Below are positions 20,137-32,589 of a stretch of DNA of 64,000 nucleotides, piece by piece. The stretch comes from Sepioteuthis lessoniana (taxonomy: Eukaryota > Mollusca > Cephalopoda > Myopsida > Loliginidae). Position 1 is the first letter of the stretch; each line of letters opens with the position of its first letter. The notes under the pieces were generated by a model. The model was given only the letters and a program-made list of their open reading frames with translations, was not told where the DNA came from and ran no database searches. The stretch is from the NCBI GenBank assembly GCA_963585895.1, contig OY757921.1, positions 52,391,669-52,455,668 on the forward strand, written 5' to 3'. A program made the position numbers and the translations under genes.

Positions 20137-22292
20137 GAATATTTAACAAACAGTAGTAGAACACTAGTAATGTTTTGAAATATTTCATTTAATGTACTTG
20201 TTATATACAAATTTAATTTTGTTTGTACTGCTTTGTTTTGAATGTTCTTTCGTACGCATCGTTTCACATCTTTACTTCAAAGGCCTTTTACAAATATAAA
20301 ACCAACATTAGATGATGGGGGAAATGACTATCTACCAAAACAACATGTCACCTCAACAAGCTAAATATTCAAAAAGTGGTTAAACCTGTTAATTCCTAAA
20401 AAATGCAAATTTCTTCAATGTCCATAGCTATTTTTAAGGATCGCTAACTGAATATTTAAGAGTTAAATTAGTTGAAATTTCAGAGGAAATGCGACGCATT
20501 TAATTCAATATTAATTTCCTTTAATCAACAAATTCATTAATAGAAATGTTAAAAAAACCTTTCTGATAGTCAAGGAAGCATTTGGTTGAAATGAAAATTG
20601 TTTACCAAATAATCGAATATAGAAAAGGAAGTCCCTGTGAGGATTGGTGTGATGTTTAAATCATCATTTTTCGTTTTATTGGTGTCCTCATTATAATATT
20701 TTTTGGATACTAAACCTACCATAAAAGAAAGTGATAAACAAGCACATTAGGCAATAAATCGATTTGACAGTCATCAACAGAAAAGTTCAGTAACTCGCTA
20801 AATCTGTTTATAGAAATAATGGAGAAAATCGAAATTCCTTTATAGTCTAAAACATAAGAAGGGTAATTATTTTTAAAAATCAAAACGTTTTAAGAGAGTG
20901 ACATTTTTTTCCAGGAAAAACTAGTTTTCATTTGTGTCTCCATAATTAACTGTATCAATAGAATAATATGTATTAATCTCCTATTTTTATTTTTTTCGTG
21001 ATAATACATTTGTTTTTGTAAGTTCTATTTTTCATGCCTGATTCATACTTTTGTTTCTGATATTTTCTACCGAGTAATTTTTCCCCCTAAAATTGAATCA
21101 TTATTATTAAAATCTATTGCAAAGGTCTTAAGTAAGTATACAATAGGAAAAATAATTATGTTTACAAAGCTAAATTTTAAAAAATTAAAAAAAAAGAAAC
21201 TAGCAAAAGTGTCTTGCGTTTCCGGGAACAAATCAAATAAATAATTAATTCAACTATTGAATTAAGTCAATCTTGAATTTTATTTATTATTATCTTTATG
21301 AGCATTATAAGCTGTATCAGTTAATATTTCTTCTTCTCTTGGAAATTCTTTCGTGTGAAAAAAATGGCATATTTTAGAGAAGCTAGTTCTAGATCTGGTA
21401 AGTGTTGAAATGTTTGTCGAGTCATCTCATAAGATATTTAAGTTTTGAGCAATAACACCCTTGATCAAACTTATATTCTTCAGCTTTTACTTTCAATTGA
21501 AACAATATAAAAAACAATTCAATGAAGTAAAACCAAATAATGTGTATGGAATTTACTTAAAAAAAAATTGACTGAAAAAGCTCACAGAATAAAACTTAGA
21601 ACTAAATTATCAATCTAAAAATAAGGAAAAAAATTAGAATGGACTTTTAGTAATATCTAATTGCTTATTAGCAAATATAATTATAGCTTGCAATTAATTA
21701 TAATTTCTCACTGATCAGAAGCAGAAACAGTGTACTCGTATATATCCATCGGAAAGTGATTTTAACTTTTACAAAAATACCAGACACAAAGTATACAATT
21801 ACCTAAACAATAATGGGACTAAGAAAAATCATAATTTTCTAGTATTTCATCCCTTACTAGACATTGGATTCAGTATTTAAAAAGATATTAACGTTAGTTT
21901 TTACACGAAACGTTTGTGTTAGAAATTTTTTGTATTATTAAGAGTATAGTGATTTTTTGAAAGAAATTAAGTGTGATTGAGAAAAATAGACACCATTGTT
22001 CATTATGTGTTTTTCTTTTTTATGATGTTTAATACAAGCAAATTAAAGTCTTGTATAAATTCTCAAAGAACTACATTAATGTAAATTTTTAAAATCTACT
22101 GATAGACATGAAGGAAAAATACGTTAATTCTATATGAAAGATTATATTGTCAAATATATTTTCAAAAAATTATTGTTTGTTTGAGTTTCCTAAGACAACT
22201 AAATAACCAGCACTAAAGGTTTTGAAGTTCTCTGAGCATTTTAAAAAGGTAAAATAAGTATTTTTCTATATTCCCTGAAATAAATGCAAATA
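20135..22292. other. AT-rich anonymous sequence
   Basis: No coding or repeat signal that I recognise over about 2.1 kb. It is among the most AT-rich stretches of the window. Confidence 0.5.
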
Positions 22293-22303
22293 ATTTTTGT
22301 GAA

Positions 22304-24099
22304 TTCCTGTTAGACGCGTTGTGTAGGCTGTATTTGTTGTTTAATGGACAACATCTAATTGATTTCATGATAAAAAATAGATTAACATGCCTCAATACAA
22401 ACTTTCAAAAAAAAGAGGGAAATTATGGACCCACACAAACGCGAACAAGAGTAAAGCACAGATAGACTACCTCTTTATAAACAGAAAATGGAAAAATAGT
22501 GTTATGAATTGCGAGGCATACTCCACTTTCGAGGGTGTGTCCTCCGATCATCGAATAGTCACGGCCAAAATACGTCTAAGCCTACGAAAAAACGCCACAT
22601 GAACAGCGACAACCAAGCACTATGACTGGGCCCTACTGAACAACAGAGATATTAGAGACAAATATGCATTAGAATTAAGAAACAGATTCGAAGCACTACA
22701 AGAGAAGGCAGAAAAAGATACCCCAAATGACGAATATGAAAATTTTCTAGGAGCACACCTTGAGGCGGCAGCAAAGTGTATTCCAATAAAACCTAGAACT
22801 AAATATAGAGTCCCTTGGGAAACGCCAGCGGTTAGAGAAAAACGTGCACTCGTGAGAACTGCCTCCAAAAGCTATCGAAAGAACCCAACAAACACAAATG
22901 CCCGAAAACTAGAAAAGGCACAATATCAATTAGCAGGAATATATCTAAAAGAACAGGCAGAATACATACAAAATCAGATAGATAAGATTAGAGACTCGGT
23001 AGAAGATAGACAATCCAGGATAGCCTGGCAAACAATAAACGAAGTAAGTAGAAGAAAGAGCACAACCAAAGCAAAATTGAAAGCTGCAAGCCAACAAGAA
23101 AGAGTAAAACTATGGGAACAGCATTTCGAAAATCTACTAAGAAACCCAACGAAAATAACGGATGAACCGATCACCAGAATTATCAGTGAGCAATTAGACG
23201 TTAAACTAGGTCCCTTCACCAAAGAAGAACTCGACTCAGTTCTCAGAAGAATTAAAAATCGGAAAGCTGCAGGGCTAGACGAGATCCCCCCAGAAGTGTG
23301 GAAGACTAGATAATTCAACGATATACTGCTCCGGCAATGCAACGCAGTCTATAGTCAAAATATGATAGAAAGATGGACGAACGGATGCATCCTTCCTTTC
23401 CCTAAAAAAGGCGACCTCGGATTAGCCAAGAACTACCGAGGGATAACACTTACATCCATAGTAGCCAAAATCTACAATGCCCTAATACGAAACCGCAAAG
23501 AACCCAAAATAGACAACATTCTTAGGAAAAACAAAAATGGCTTCCGGAGAAATAGATCCACAACCTCACAAATATTGACCATCCGAAGAATCCTTGAAGG
23601 CCTTCGGTCAAAAAACCTTCTGGCGACATTACTATTTGTCGACTTTGCCAAGGCCTTCGATTCCATACACAGAGGGAAGATGGAGCAAATCCTACTAGCA
23701 TACGGCCTACAAAAAGAAACCGTAGCAGCGATAATGATTCTCTACAGAAACACCAAAGTGAAAGTACGTTCACCAGATGGAGACACGGAATACTTCGATA
23801 TTGTTGCAGGAGTACTACAAGGAGACACACTAGCCCCGTACCTCTTTATCATCTGTCTAGACTATGTGCTTAGGACCTCGATCGATAAAATCTGCTGGAG
23901 AAGCAAGGACGAGCTCATAAGTGATGTACTCCAGTGGACCCCCACATATGGATATGCAAAAGCAGGACGACCAGCACGAACTTACATACAGCAACTATGT
24001 GAGGACACAGGATGTAACCCTGTAGACCTGCCGGAGGTGATGAATGATAGGGAGAAGGGTCAGGGATATCCATGCTGGCGGCGCGACATGATGATGATG
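22304..24099 (+). mobile_element. LINE-A copy A2, 5' truncated with 39-bp 5' inversion
   Basis: The insertion is flanked by ATTTTTGTGAA at 22293-22303 and 24100-24110. Bases 22304-22342 are LINE-A endonuclease sequence in minus orientation ('gtgtaggctgtatttgttg'), and from 22343 the directly adjoining sequence runs in plus orientation to a short (GAT)n tail. That is the twin-priming pattern. An internal deletion near 23890 joins RTSIDKI to CWRSKDEL and removes the catalytic YADD region and thumb, roughly 600 bp. Confidence 0.9.
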
Positions 24100-24141
24100 A
24101 TTTTTGTGAAAGATACGACTATAAAGATTATAAAAATTTAA
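22387..24141 (+). pseudogene. Endonuclease C-terminus, linker and partial RT of LINE-A2
   Basis: One frame runs nearly the whole length, broken by only two stops: TGA at 22600 where copy A6 has CGA, and TAA at 23311 where copy A1 has CAA. It encodes SSDHRIVTAK (end of the AP endonuclease), an alpha-helical Lys/Glu-rich linker, KAAGLDEIPPEVWKTR, LPFPKKGDLG, NYRGITLTSI, FRRNRSTTSQIL, VDFAKAFDSI, GVLQGDTLAPYLF, then the deletion and TYIQQLCEDTG. The last codons past 24099 are flanking DNA. Few inactivating changes other than the deletion suggest a fairly recent insertion. Confidence 0.85.
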
Positions 24142-25251
24142 AATTTTATCCAAGTTGTTTTTTTTTCTAAAATATTATTAACAGTTTGTTTAAGAATATT
24201 TTCTAAAAGTTGAAGTCACTCTCAGATTTTCTTTGCTTTCTGATCAATAAGAAATTATAATTGATTCCTTTTAATAGACAAAGACGCTTATTATCTAATT
24301 AGTTTATATCACTAACAAGTGAATTATTAATTTCTTTCTCAATATTTGTTGGTTAGTACCAATTTAGGTCACTGCACGACTGTTCCCTGTCAAACACTCC
24401 AACGGCTTAATTTCCAGGTCGACCTTGTATTTGTGCCATCGACTAGAAATTGAATGCTATAAGTATTGCTCTGCAGATTAGCGAAAAGGCCAATAAGCCA
24501 TCAATACCAAATAAAGAAATAAACATTTCCTTTTACAACAAAAATAAGAGAGTTGTCTGAATATGACATAAAAATAAAACAAGAATGAATAATTCGATTT
24601 GAAGTTTCGAAAGGAAGGAAAAATAATCAAATCAAACATTGAAAATTAACGGTAAAGGGTATTCTTCCTTCTGATTCCCTTTTTTTCTCCATATGTTTTT
24701 TCCTTAGTATTTTCAGTTTTATTCAAGAGGTAGCGTGTCAATCGTTATTATCAATTTTATCTTGTAGTATCCTCCATCTTGAAGATGAATGATGCTACTT
24801 GCCAAAATTAATAATGATAATGAGTAAGAGGTGATGTTTAGCAATTTTATGTGTATGATTTTGTCTGTTGAGTCATTTAATCTAATGAAATTCATGTTTG
24901 CTCGATCTGAAATTACCGACTTGGTTTCAGAATGGATTAAGGAAAATAAAAGCGTATAACTTAAACTCAAATGAAAATTTTTTCATACATCCTTGATAGC
25001 ATGGCATGGAATATTAGAATTTTTAGCTTTAGTTTTAGAATTAATTTTCAATCCATAGAAAAGAATTAAAGGGAATTCACTAAAACATTTTGATAAAACA
25101 TGTAATTGGGGTTACTTGGTGATAGATAGAATTATGTTTACGTCTTTCTTTCATTTGTAACTGTTTCTTTTGTTATTTTTGTTTGGGTTTTTTCTTGTTT
25201 TTTTCCTTGTTTCCTTAATACTCCATAAATTTTGTCTTTCTTCCTATTATT

Positions 25252-25256
<5 letters not shown>

Positions 25257-25292
<36 letters not shown>
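25257..25292. repeat. (AT)n microsatellite
   Basis: Uninterrupted AT run. Confidence 0.95.
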
Positions 25293-25295
<3 letters not shown>

Positions 25296-25936
25296 CTCTT
25301 CACTTCCTTTTATTCAATATTATTTTTTCTTTCTATTCCTTTGACTTTCTTTATTTCCTTCTTGCATTTCGTTTTCTTCTACTGATGTTTATTTCTTTAA
25401 TATGTTCCCTTTTCTTCATTCTTATTTTCTTTAAATCATTCTTACTTTGATTTGATAATTTTCAATTAGTTTTATTGTATTTTCTTTCTTTGTACATGGT
25501 TGAATTCATTTTTCCTTTTCTCGGTTCTTTTTCTAATTTAGACCTGTGGAAGTGATCTCTTTTGTAGTATATTAACTGAACATGAGGTTTGTTCTGCCTT
25601 TCTGAAGCAGTTCTTTTTTAATGTTTAACTGTTTGTCTAATTGGATCCTATATCTAATTTATTTTGGAATTACAGGGACCACTAGCATATCGGACAATCG
25701 GACAGGATTCCCCCACTTTTTGAATAAAGACAGGGAGGCTTTTCCCCCTCCTGTTAACCTTTATTTAACTGGTCTTCGTGTTTATTTGCATTGTTGATAC
25801 TAATCGTTGCTTTTAATTTTGCCTTCGTGACTTTTACTTACGGTATTTGACCGCTGCTGTTGTCATTGCTTGGCTTGGAAAGTCAGAAAACTGTGGCTTT
25901 GAAAAGCGATTTAGCAGCTGGAAATGGTTCGTAACA

Positions 25937-25983
<47 letters not shown>

Positions 25984-26021
25984 GGTATGTGTGTGTGTGT
26001 GTGCGCGTGTGTGTGTGTGTA
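25937..26021. repeat. (AT)n(GT)n compound microsatellite
   Basis: AT units followed by GT units with a few interruptions such as GGGTATG and GCGCG. Confidence 0.95.
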
Positions 26022-27639
26022 TACAAGCTCATACTCAGACATGATTAGGTTGACAATTTGCTAAAATCGGTTTTTGTTGATTCTCTATTCACAGAATATT
26101 GTCTGATTAAAGATTTGATTAAATATCGACCTATCTGCCGATGCTTTATATGGTACAGTTTTATTTTTTCAATTTATTCAGTTATTTCCTCGGCATGCGT
26201 AGGTGTTAAGAGAATCTAAATTCAGCATGGATACTCAATGTGACACTTGGTTAATTTAACGATTTGCTGTATGCATGGATAGGGCTAAAATATCATCGTG
26301 TCTAGTGACTTCTGTTACACAGGGAAACAAATTAATTCTACCATCTCACATTGTGCAATGTGGAAATTGTTTCTGCCGTACCTAGAAATAATATTTCCAC
26401 ATAACTATGTATATATTTATTTTTGCTTTATCCAACTTGGAAAGAAGACTTAACGGCAAGGCATAGAATACGATCGCGAGTTAATCAACTAGTATTGTTG
26501 TTAGGAAATACATTTTTGGAAGAACCAATAAGGAAAAAAACCTAACATGACCACTTGACACCATAGCGAGATTATATTCTATAAAACAGTGTCTCTGTGA
26601 AAGATTTCCGACAATCATTCTCACAAGTATTGTGACGAGGAAATATGACACCGGGTTATGGGGAAAGGAGGTGTGACACGCTAGCTATTAGACGACGATA
26701 GTAGTAAGCAGAATTGGCTGTAGAAAGAGAGGCCGTCTCTCTTCAACCCTCTCTATTAGTACAAGCTGACATGGGCATAGGAGAAACTCACTCCCTATTA
26801 GCCTTGTATGTGTCAGTGGAGAAGCAGATCTGCGACCATGATTGGTACCGAGGAAGAAAACACCAAAAAGCCAACACGTGGTAAATTTTCAAACTACAGA
26901 TGATAAGCAGTTGCCGTTTATTCGTCGAAAGACACATAAGTAGTCGCCTTTTGTTCCTTGAAAAACTAGGAACATAATTTGAGATATGGAAGAAACCCAT
27001 ATTCCAAAGTCATACTACGCAGAGAACACCGAAAAAGAAAAAAAGCTTATCCTTTGAATGAACTAAAACCCCGTGGTATGGTGAGCTTCGTTAAACGAAT
27101 AACCAAAGAAAATATTGTCCACGAGGAAAGAGACGATAATTAATCTTGGTCTTATCTGAAAAAAGATGTGTATCCTTCTACCAACGTGTTATGGAAACCC
27201 AGTTACGAGAGGAAAAAGAGAAGAGAATATACTCCACAGAGTCCCAAGTAAGTGAACATACAATTAAAGTGTATTCAAATTTATTTTGCTGTATTCATGC
27301 TGACGTGAATAAAGACAAATTACAGGAGGAAAGAATAGCTCTGATAAGATAGAGGGGAAAAGAGGGAATATTCCCCCAATGATAAACTTGAGATTTGAAG
27401 CACTTGCTCTACCATTAAATCCCGAAGCCTGGAGGAAAGCGGACAGTGCCTACCGCTGACGAACTATATTCTCACCTTCCGCCATTAACAGATATTAAAT
27501 AGGGACCTCGTCCAGGATACGAATATTTTAATTTAGGTTCTCCCAAGATACAGAAAGACTTTCTCGCTTCTGACTTTTACCAGAATTGTTTTTTCCTTTG
27601 TTTCTTTCTTTTAATCAATAAAATAATATTGTTATTAAT

Positions 27640-27970
27640 CTTGTTAAACCTAAACACGGCAGTTCAGAGTGCTTTTTTTTTTTGGTTGCAGAAGCATTGC
27701 ATTTGTCAAAGATCTCGTAATTGAGGGGGATAGCTTGCCAGTTAGCTGTGTTGACTTTTAATAATTCACCTAAAACCCAACTGGTGGCTTTAAAATGCGG
27801 TTCAGCTAGGGAGTTGGTGATATCTGTGACATTAAATAGCGTCGGCAAACCACAGCCAACGTCGGTGCCCTGTGTTAACTGGTGGACTTGGCGGGACGAA
27901 TAGCACCCCGCAAGCCTGCTGGGCACGTCGTGGCGTAATAATATCCCGAGTTTGGCATTAAACCTTATCT
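27640..27970. other. Isolated GC-richer block, possible repeat
   Basis: Clearly less AT-rich than the sequence on either side and sharply bounded. It contains 'gtcggcaaaccacagccaac' and 'ccccgcaagcctgctgggca'. Chance open frames exist on both strands (27615-27926 minus and 27721-27903 plus), neither with a motif that I recognise. It could be a nonautonomous transposon or a decayed exon; I cannot choose. Confidence 0.35.
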
Positions 27971-28129
27971 CTGAGTCTGTGTGATCAGAGCTCCTTCTAT
28001 GGCTCAGAAAGATCTGTTTGAAAATTATTTGTATAGATTAAGATCCCGTGAAGCTGTATAACTGTTCAGATAAATTATTGTTATTAACTAGAAATAGTTA
28101 CTTAGAACCGTATAATTGTATTTCGAGTA

Positions 28130-28345
28130 TTATTATATATGAACACTTTATACGATATAACTAAGCGGAAAACTGCTTATCAACTAATAAAACAGTATGA
28201 TTTTGAAAATACCCCGAAACATTAAAAACATAATGATGATTACACTGAAACATCTACAACTGTATGAAATTTCGGCATTTAATAACCCGTAAGGAGTTTA
28301 TATACCGTTAGACAAATCAACAAAACAAAACGAAACCGAAAACTT
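28130..28345. mobile_element. SINE-like 3' tail fragment
   Basis: The end of this stretch, 'ggcatttaataacccgtaag' then 'tttatataccgttag', matches the tail shared by short repeats at 2290-2350, 14050-14095 and 38860-38925. The head is not recognisable. Confidence 0.35.
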
Positions 28346-28372
28346 AGATGGCTAAGTAAGATGTTGACGCCA

Positions 28373-28428
28373 AAATCCAAGTTCAAATGTCCAAAAGGTA
28401 CACCTTTAGGACATTTGAACTTGGATTT
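28373..28428. repeat. 56-bp near-perfect palindrome
   Basis: The left arm starts AAATCCAAGTTCAAATGTCC and the right arm is its exact reverse complement. The inner bases AAAGGT and ACCTTT also pair, leaving one mismatch pair and a two-base centre. No other feature explains it. Confidence 0.95.
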
Positions 28429-29362
28429 ATAACTAGTTATTTAGTTGTTCTACCATTACTTTTTGCCGATACGAAACTCCGCTTAATAAGAGACTTCAAT
28501 ATTAGAATTCTTTCGATTCTGAAAGAGGACGGCTTGACTCAAGAAGCAAAAGAGATTACCAATCAAAGGAAATTCTTTTGTGTATAGTTACACGAAAATG
28601 TTGCTCGTTCAGCGCAAACATTTCGTGACAATATTTTCATCATCGCTTCGAAAAAATTGGCTTTTGTTTTTGCTTGGGATCTTCTTTCAGCTACACTTTG
28701 CAAATTTCTTTATTATCCATATTGCAAATTTCTCCCAAATTTTCCTTAAAAAGATACGAATGTTTCTTGCTATACGGCTTGGTGAGTCGTCTTTTTTCTT
28801 TCTTTTCTTGAATTTTACATTGTTTCTCTCAGCTTAGTTCTCTTATTATATTTCTGTCTATCTTTCCCTCTTCTATTCCTCTCTTTCCATCTTTAAACTT
28901 TTTTACTGATTGTATTATGGAAAATAATTAAACCGTGTTTGCTTTTGACTAAAAATGCCCTAGTTTCTGCTACGTTTATGTTAATAACATTTATTGTTCT
29001 ATTTGATCGAAGTTTTTTGAAAAAATAATGAAAATAGAATAAAACTGAATAGATCTCAATTGCAGTCTATTATTTTCATTATCCTTTTTTTTTTCTTTAA
29101 AAAATATTTGAAGACAAAACAAAAGGATTAGTAATCCGTTTATCCCAGCAGAATCAACTAATTCAAGTTACGAGCACTTTAAAAAAGATAAACCAATCGG
29201 ATTTAATATTAAATATTGGATTTTGATATCAAAAACGACAATAGGAATCATTTGCAGTAATACCTTAACTGTTAAAGAATCAAAATAAGTTTTAATGACA
29301 GAGAGGGACTATTGCATGATTGTGTGATGTGATTGTTTTTGATGGTTGATTAACCAGGGTCA
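28429..29362. other. Anonymous T-rich sequence
   Basis: No supported gene. T-rich tracts at 28600-28900 give Phe/Leu-rich chance frames. Confidence 0.45.
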
Positions 29363-29378
29363 ATATATAAATATATAA

Positions 29379-29421
<43 letters not shown>
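29363..29421. repeat. (AT)n(GT)n compound microsatellite
   Basis: AT-rich lead-in followed by an uninterrupted GT run. Confidence 0.95.
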
Positions 29422-29426
<5 letters not shown>

Positions 29427-29724
29427 TACTAATTCATACCGTGCCCAACAATATTTACGTAAAAACCTTCTAAAATTACTGTCAATCCGATTATTTTCTT
29501 TCAACGTACATAAAAATTGACAATGGACAATAATTAATGTTGCATCTTTTTAATAATTTTGCTTTTGATCGATTCTGCTTTAGTGAAAGCATTACCCAAG
29601 AGTGTATGAGAAAATTTCTATTAACAATGATTACTTATAGAAATTTTCTCAAACAATTTTGGGTAATTTTTATGCTGAGGCATCAATATTTTTGTTGTAT
29701 TTGTTGTTTTTATTATTTCATGCC

Positions 29725-30025
29725 AGGCGAGCTCTTTACACCAGCGGTAGCTGGTGGTGTTTCACTGGAATCTGAGATTTAGCATGTCTCTTTAGGTCAC
29801 CAGGACATGCCGATATTGATGATGCTGTAATCTGAGTAGTCTAGATTCGTCTTCCGATTTCCAATTCTTTGGAGATCGTTCCAAAAACTCCAATTAGAAT
29901 TGGTATTACCGTAAGTGTCATATTCCACAAGTTTCTTAGGACTCGTTTCGCTTTCTTTAATTTTTACTCTGTGGTCCACTGGGATGGCAAAACCACTAAA
30001 CGGCAAGTTCTGGTTTTTCCACCAC
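29725..30025 (-). mobile_element. LINE-B 3'-end fragment
   Basis: Contains, in LINE-B order, 'tggtggtgtttcactggaat', 'tgatgctgtaatctgagtag', 'tcttccgatttccaattctt', 'aattggtattaccgtaag' and 'tttactctgtggtccactgg'. The minus strand gives FAIPVDHRVKIKESE, the second half of the restriction-like nuclease core. It is 5' truncated at about 30025. Confidence 0.7.
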
Positions 30026-30099
30026 CTTTTTTAATATACAAAAAAAATAATTTTCGCTCGAAAACTTCCATAATTGAACTACTAATCTTCCTTCTTCCT

Positions 30100-30660
30100 T
30101 AAAAATTGAAATCAAAATTAAATTTTCCTCGTGTCAATGGCTGAGGAAATTTTTTCATGGTGTGAAGAGAAAAATATCAAAATGGCGCCATGATTCAAAA
30201 CAATTTTTCTGAGAAGAAAATTACTCATCTTCATTCTTCCTTAAAAAATCAAAATCAAAATTAAAATCCCCGCATGTCAATGACATGCAGGGATCTTAAT
30301 TTTAATTTTGATTTTGATTTTTCAGGAAAATCTTTCGTGAAATGAAGAGGAAAAAAACTAAAACTATATTAAAACAATTTTTGTCCGAATAAAATTTCTC
30401 ATCTTTATTCTTCCAAAATTTAAAATCAAACTTAAAGTGTCGATGGTAGGGGAACATTTTTCATGAAATGAAGAAGAAAATCAAAATGAAGTCTTGATAA
30501 AAAAAAAAATACTTCGTTGAATGAAATTACAAATTTTCATTTTTCCTAAAAAACTGAAATTAAAATTAAAATCTCCACGAATCAAAATCTAAGGAAAATG
30601 TTTCATGAACTGAACAGAGGAAATCGCGCCTTGGCTCAAAACAATTTTTCCTTTCTTAAT
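30100..30660. repeat. Degenerate tandem array, about 120-150-bp units
   Basis: The sequence alternates a 'aaaaattgaaatcaaaatta' type block, a 'tgtcaatg' block, 'tttcatgaaatgaagag' and 'aaaacaatttttc' about four times (starting near 30100, 30243, 30410 and 30545). Part of the second unit is present as an inverted repeat. Units differ by substitutions and length. Confidence 0.65.
30244..30322. repeat. 79-bp palindrome within the array
   Basis: The left arm runs AAAAATCAAAATCAAAATTA onward to GCATGTCA and the right arm runs TGACATGC onward to GATTTTGATTTTT. Arms pair with only a few mismatches or bulges, including one extra TCT-type bulge near 30295. Confidence 0.9.
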
Positions 30661-30765
30661 TTTTCCCCTGATATAAAATGTAATACTCGGAAACAATGCA
30701 ACAAACTTCACAACTTCAAAACAAACGTTTAGATTTTATGTCTGTTCTAAAAAGATTTTCTTCCT

Positions 30766-30822
30766 TCTCTTTCTTTCTTTCTTTCTTTCTTTATTTCATT
30801 CAGTCTTTCTTTCTTTCTTTCC
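30766..30822. repeat. (TTTC)n microsatellite, interrupted
   Basis: Two TTTC runs separated by about 15 bases. Confidence 0.9.
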
Positions 30823-30973
30823 ATGCAAAATGCGAAATCTGTGCATGTGTCTCTCTTTTTCCCTAATGTTTTGTATCGAATTTCGAAAAACTTAGTCAAT
30901 TCTGAGTTGATCTTATGTTTCTTTTCATCTCTTTTCATAACTTGTAAACATTCTTTATAATGACCGTTGTTTA

Positions 30974-30974
30974 T

Positions 30975-31053
<79 letters not shown>
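30974..31053. repeat. (AC)n(AT)n(GT)n compound microsatellite
   Basis: AC, AT and GT runs follow in order, which makes the whole tract self-complementary and able to fold back. Confidence 0.95.
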
Positions 31054-31054
<1 letters not shown>

Positions 31055-31059
31055 ATGCC

Positions 31060-32575
31060 GTACTTATGATTTCTTTTCTTTTTAACTTCTCTTCTTCCTT
31101 TTTTCTATAACTTTTTCATTGTTTCTTTTTTGTGTTACCATCTTTTTTTCAGTTTTCTTCTGTTAAGCTGCGTCTATTCTCTTCTTTGTCTAATGACTTT
31201 TTCTTTTCTTGTACTTTTCTTTTTTGTGTGTGTGGTTCTTCTTGTTTTTTTTTTCTCCTTACAATTCTTTTCCTCGTTTTTTTAAACTGTGTCTTCACTT
31301 CTGTTTTTCTTTGTGTAATTTTCCTGTTTTCTTTACTTTCTTTTTCTCTCTCAGTCCATATTTACTGCTGTCCGTCTGTCATTTTTGCTTAGCCGTCTTT
31401 TTTCTTCTCTTTCTCTTTTTCCTTCCGTTTGGCCCTGACTTTCTTTATTTTTCTTTTTTATTGTATATCAAGGGTAAAGTGACAACACACGTTTAAAAAC
31501 TATAAACTCTTGATTTACTACGAAAATTCGAAATGTTGCGAGAGGGAGAGAGAGAGAGAGGAAACCGATAAGATATATACCTAATCTTCACATTTACACA
31601 ATGTTGAGATACATATCCAGCGAACCTTCCTTAAGTCTACTTTCCTTAGAGACTAATAGCTAGTGCCCAAAACAGTTGACTGACTGCTGATTCCGACTGA
31701 TCCCCGACTATTACTCTGACTGACCACCGACTCCTCGGGGTGGAAAACCCTTACTGTTATAATATTTTCTGGACGCACACAGCTTCTTCTTTCCTGCACC
31801 TACACAATTCTTCCTATGCAATTCTTCCTACGCAATTCACATGGTATTTCCGTTGTTTCTTATTTACCTTAAGACACAGCTGCGTATCCTGTTTTTGAAA
31901 TACACATAAACTGCGCTGGCGAGGGTCAATACGTAACAGATCTCCATTATCCACTTTATAAGTTCTCTCTGCGTATGATTGATTTTAAAATAACCATGGG
32001 TTACATCTTTATTATCTTGTCGATTTTTAGATATGATGTCTCTTAAATTCATTTTCACTTTATTCTTTATTTGTGTACAGCCGACATTCGCTGGGTGTCG
32101 ATGAGGTCCTGTTTATCATGGCACTCAAACCAGTTTTTAATGGGTACTGTAATGGCTTGATTATTATTTGTGCTCCTGTCACATATGTGATCTTATAATC
32201 TTTTAATGAGAACACTTTAGCGGGTCAATGAAAATGCAACGGTGACCTTTTTAACTGACTTTTTGGATTTAAAAACTAATTCTTTCCGTAATCTCCTTGA
32301 TTTCACGTTAGTTTGCTTATTAAAGGTATTAATGTTTAGACACTTGTATGCAAGGCATTTTCTTGGATTCAATAAAGCCAGACTTTCGTTGGACTACTTC
32401 ATCTAGAATTTTCCATTTCCTAAAGGCAGTTTATACCTATTCATCGCACTTGCTATATTTGCGATAAAGTTATAGCCACGTGATCCGGGGGGGGGGGGGC
32501 GATAGAGAAAGAGAGAGATACAATACTGCTCGTTGGTATTATTATAAACACTATTTTGTTATTCTGAGAACTTTC
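31060..32575. other. Anonymous sequence with a pyrimidine-rich start
   Basis: 31060-31480 is strongly T/C-biased on the plus strand and produces Phe/Ser/Leu/Cys-rich frames that I do not accept as genes. A short (GA)n lies at 31540-31560, and a G run with GA units at 32489-32518. Nothing else recognised. Confidence 0.5.
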
Positions 32576-32589
32576 CTCTCAGCGTTAGC

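Larger units (their letters stand above)
24111..27639. other. Anonymous sequence
   Basis: No supported gene. AT-rich from 24111 to 26600; T-rich around 25140-25520. The stretch 24340-24480 has 'gtcactgcacgactgttccc' and resembles a decayed short repeat. From 26600 to 27430 composition is more even, without a recognisable frame. Confidence 0.45.

Noticed and set aside
30100-30660. CRISPR-like array
   Set aside because: The repeats are degenerate, unequal in length and partly inverted, and the context is a eukaryotic genome.
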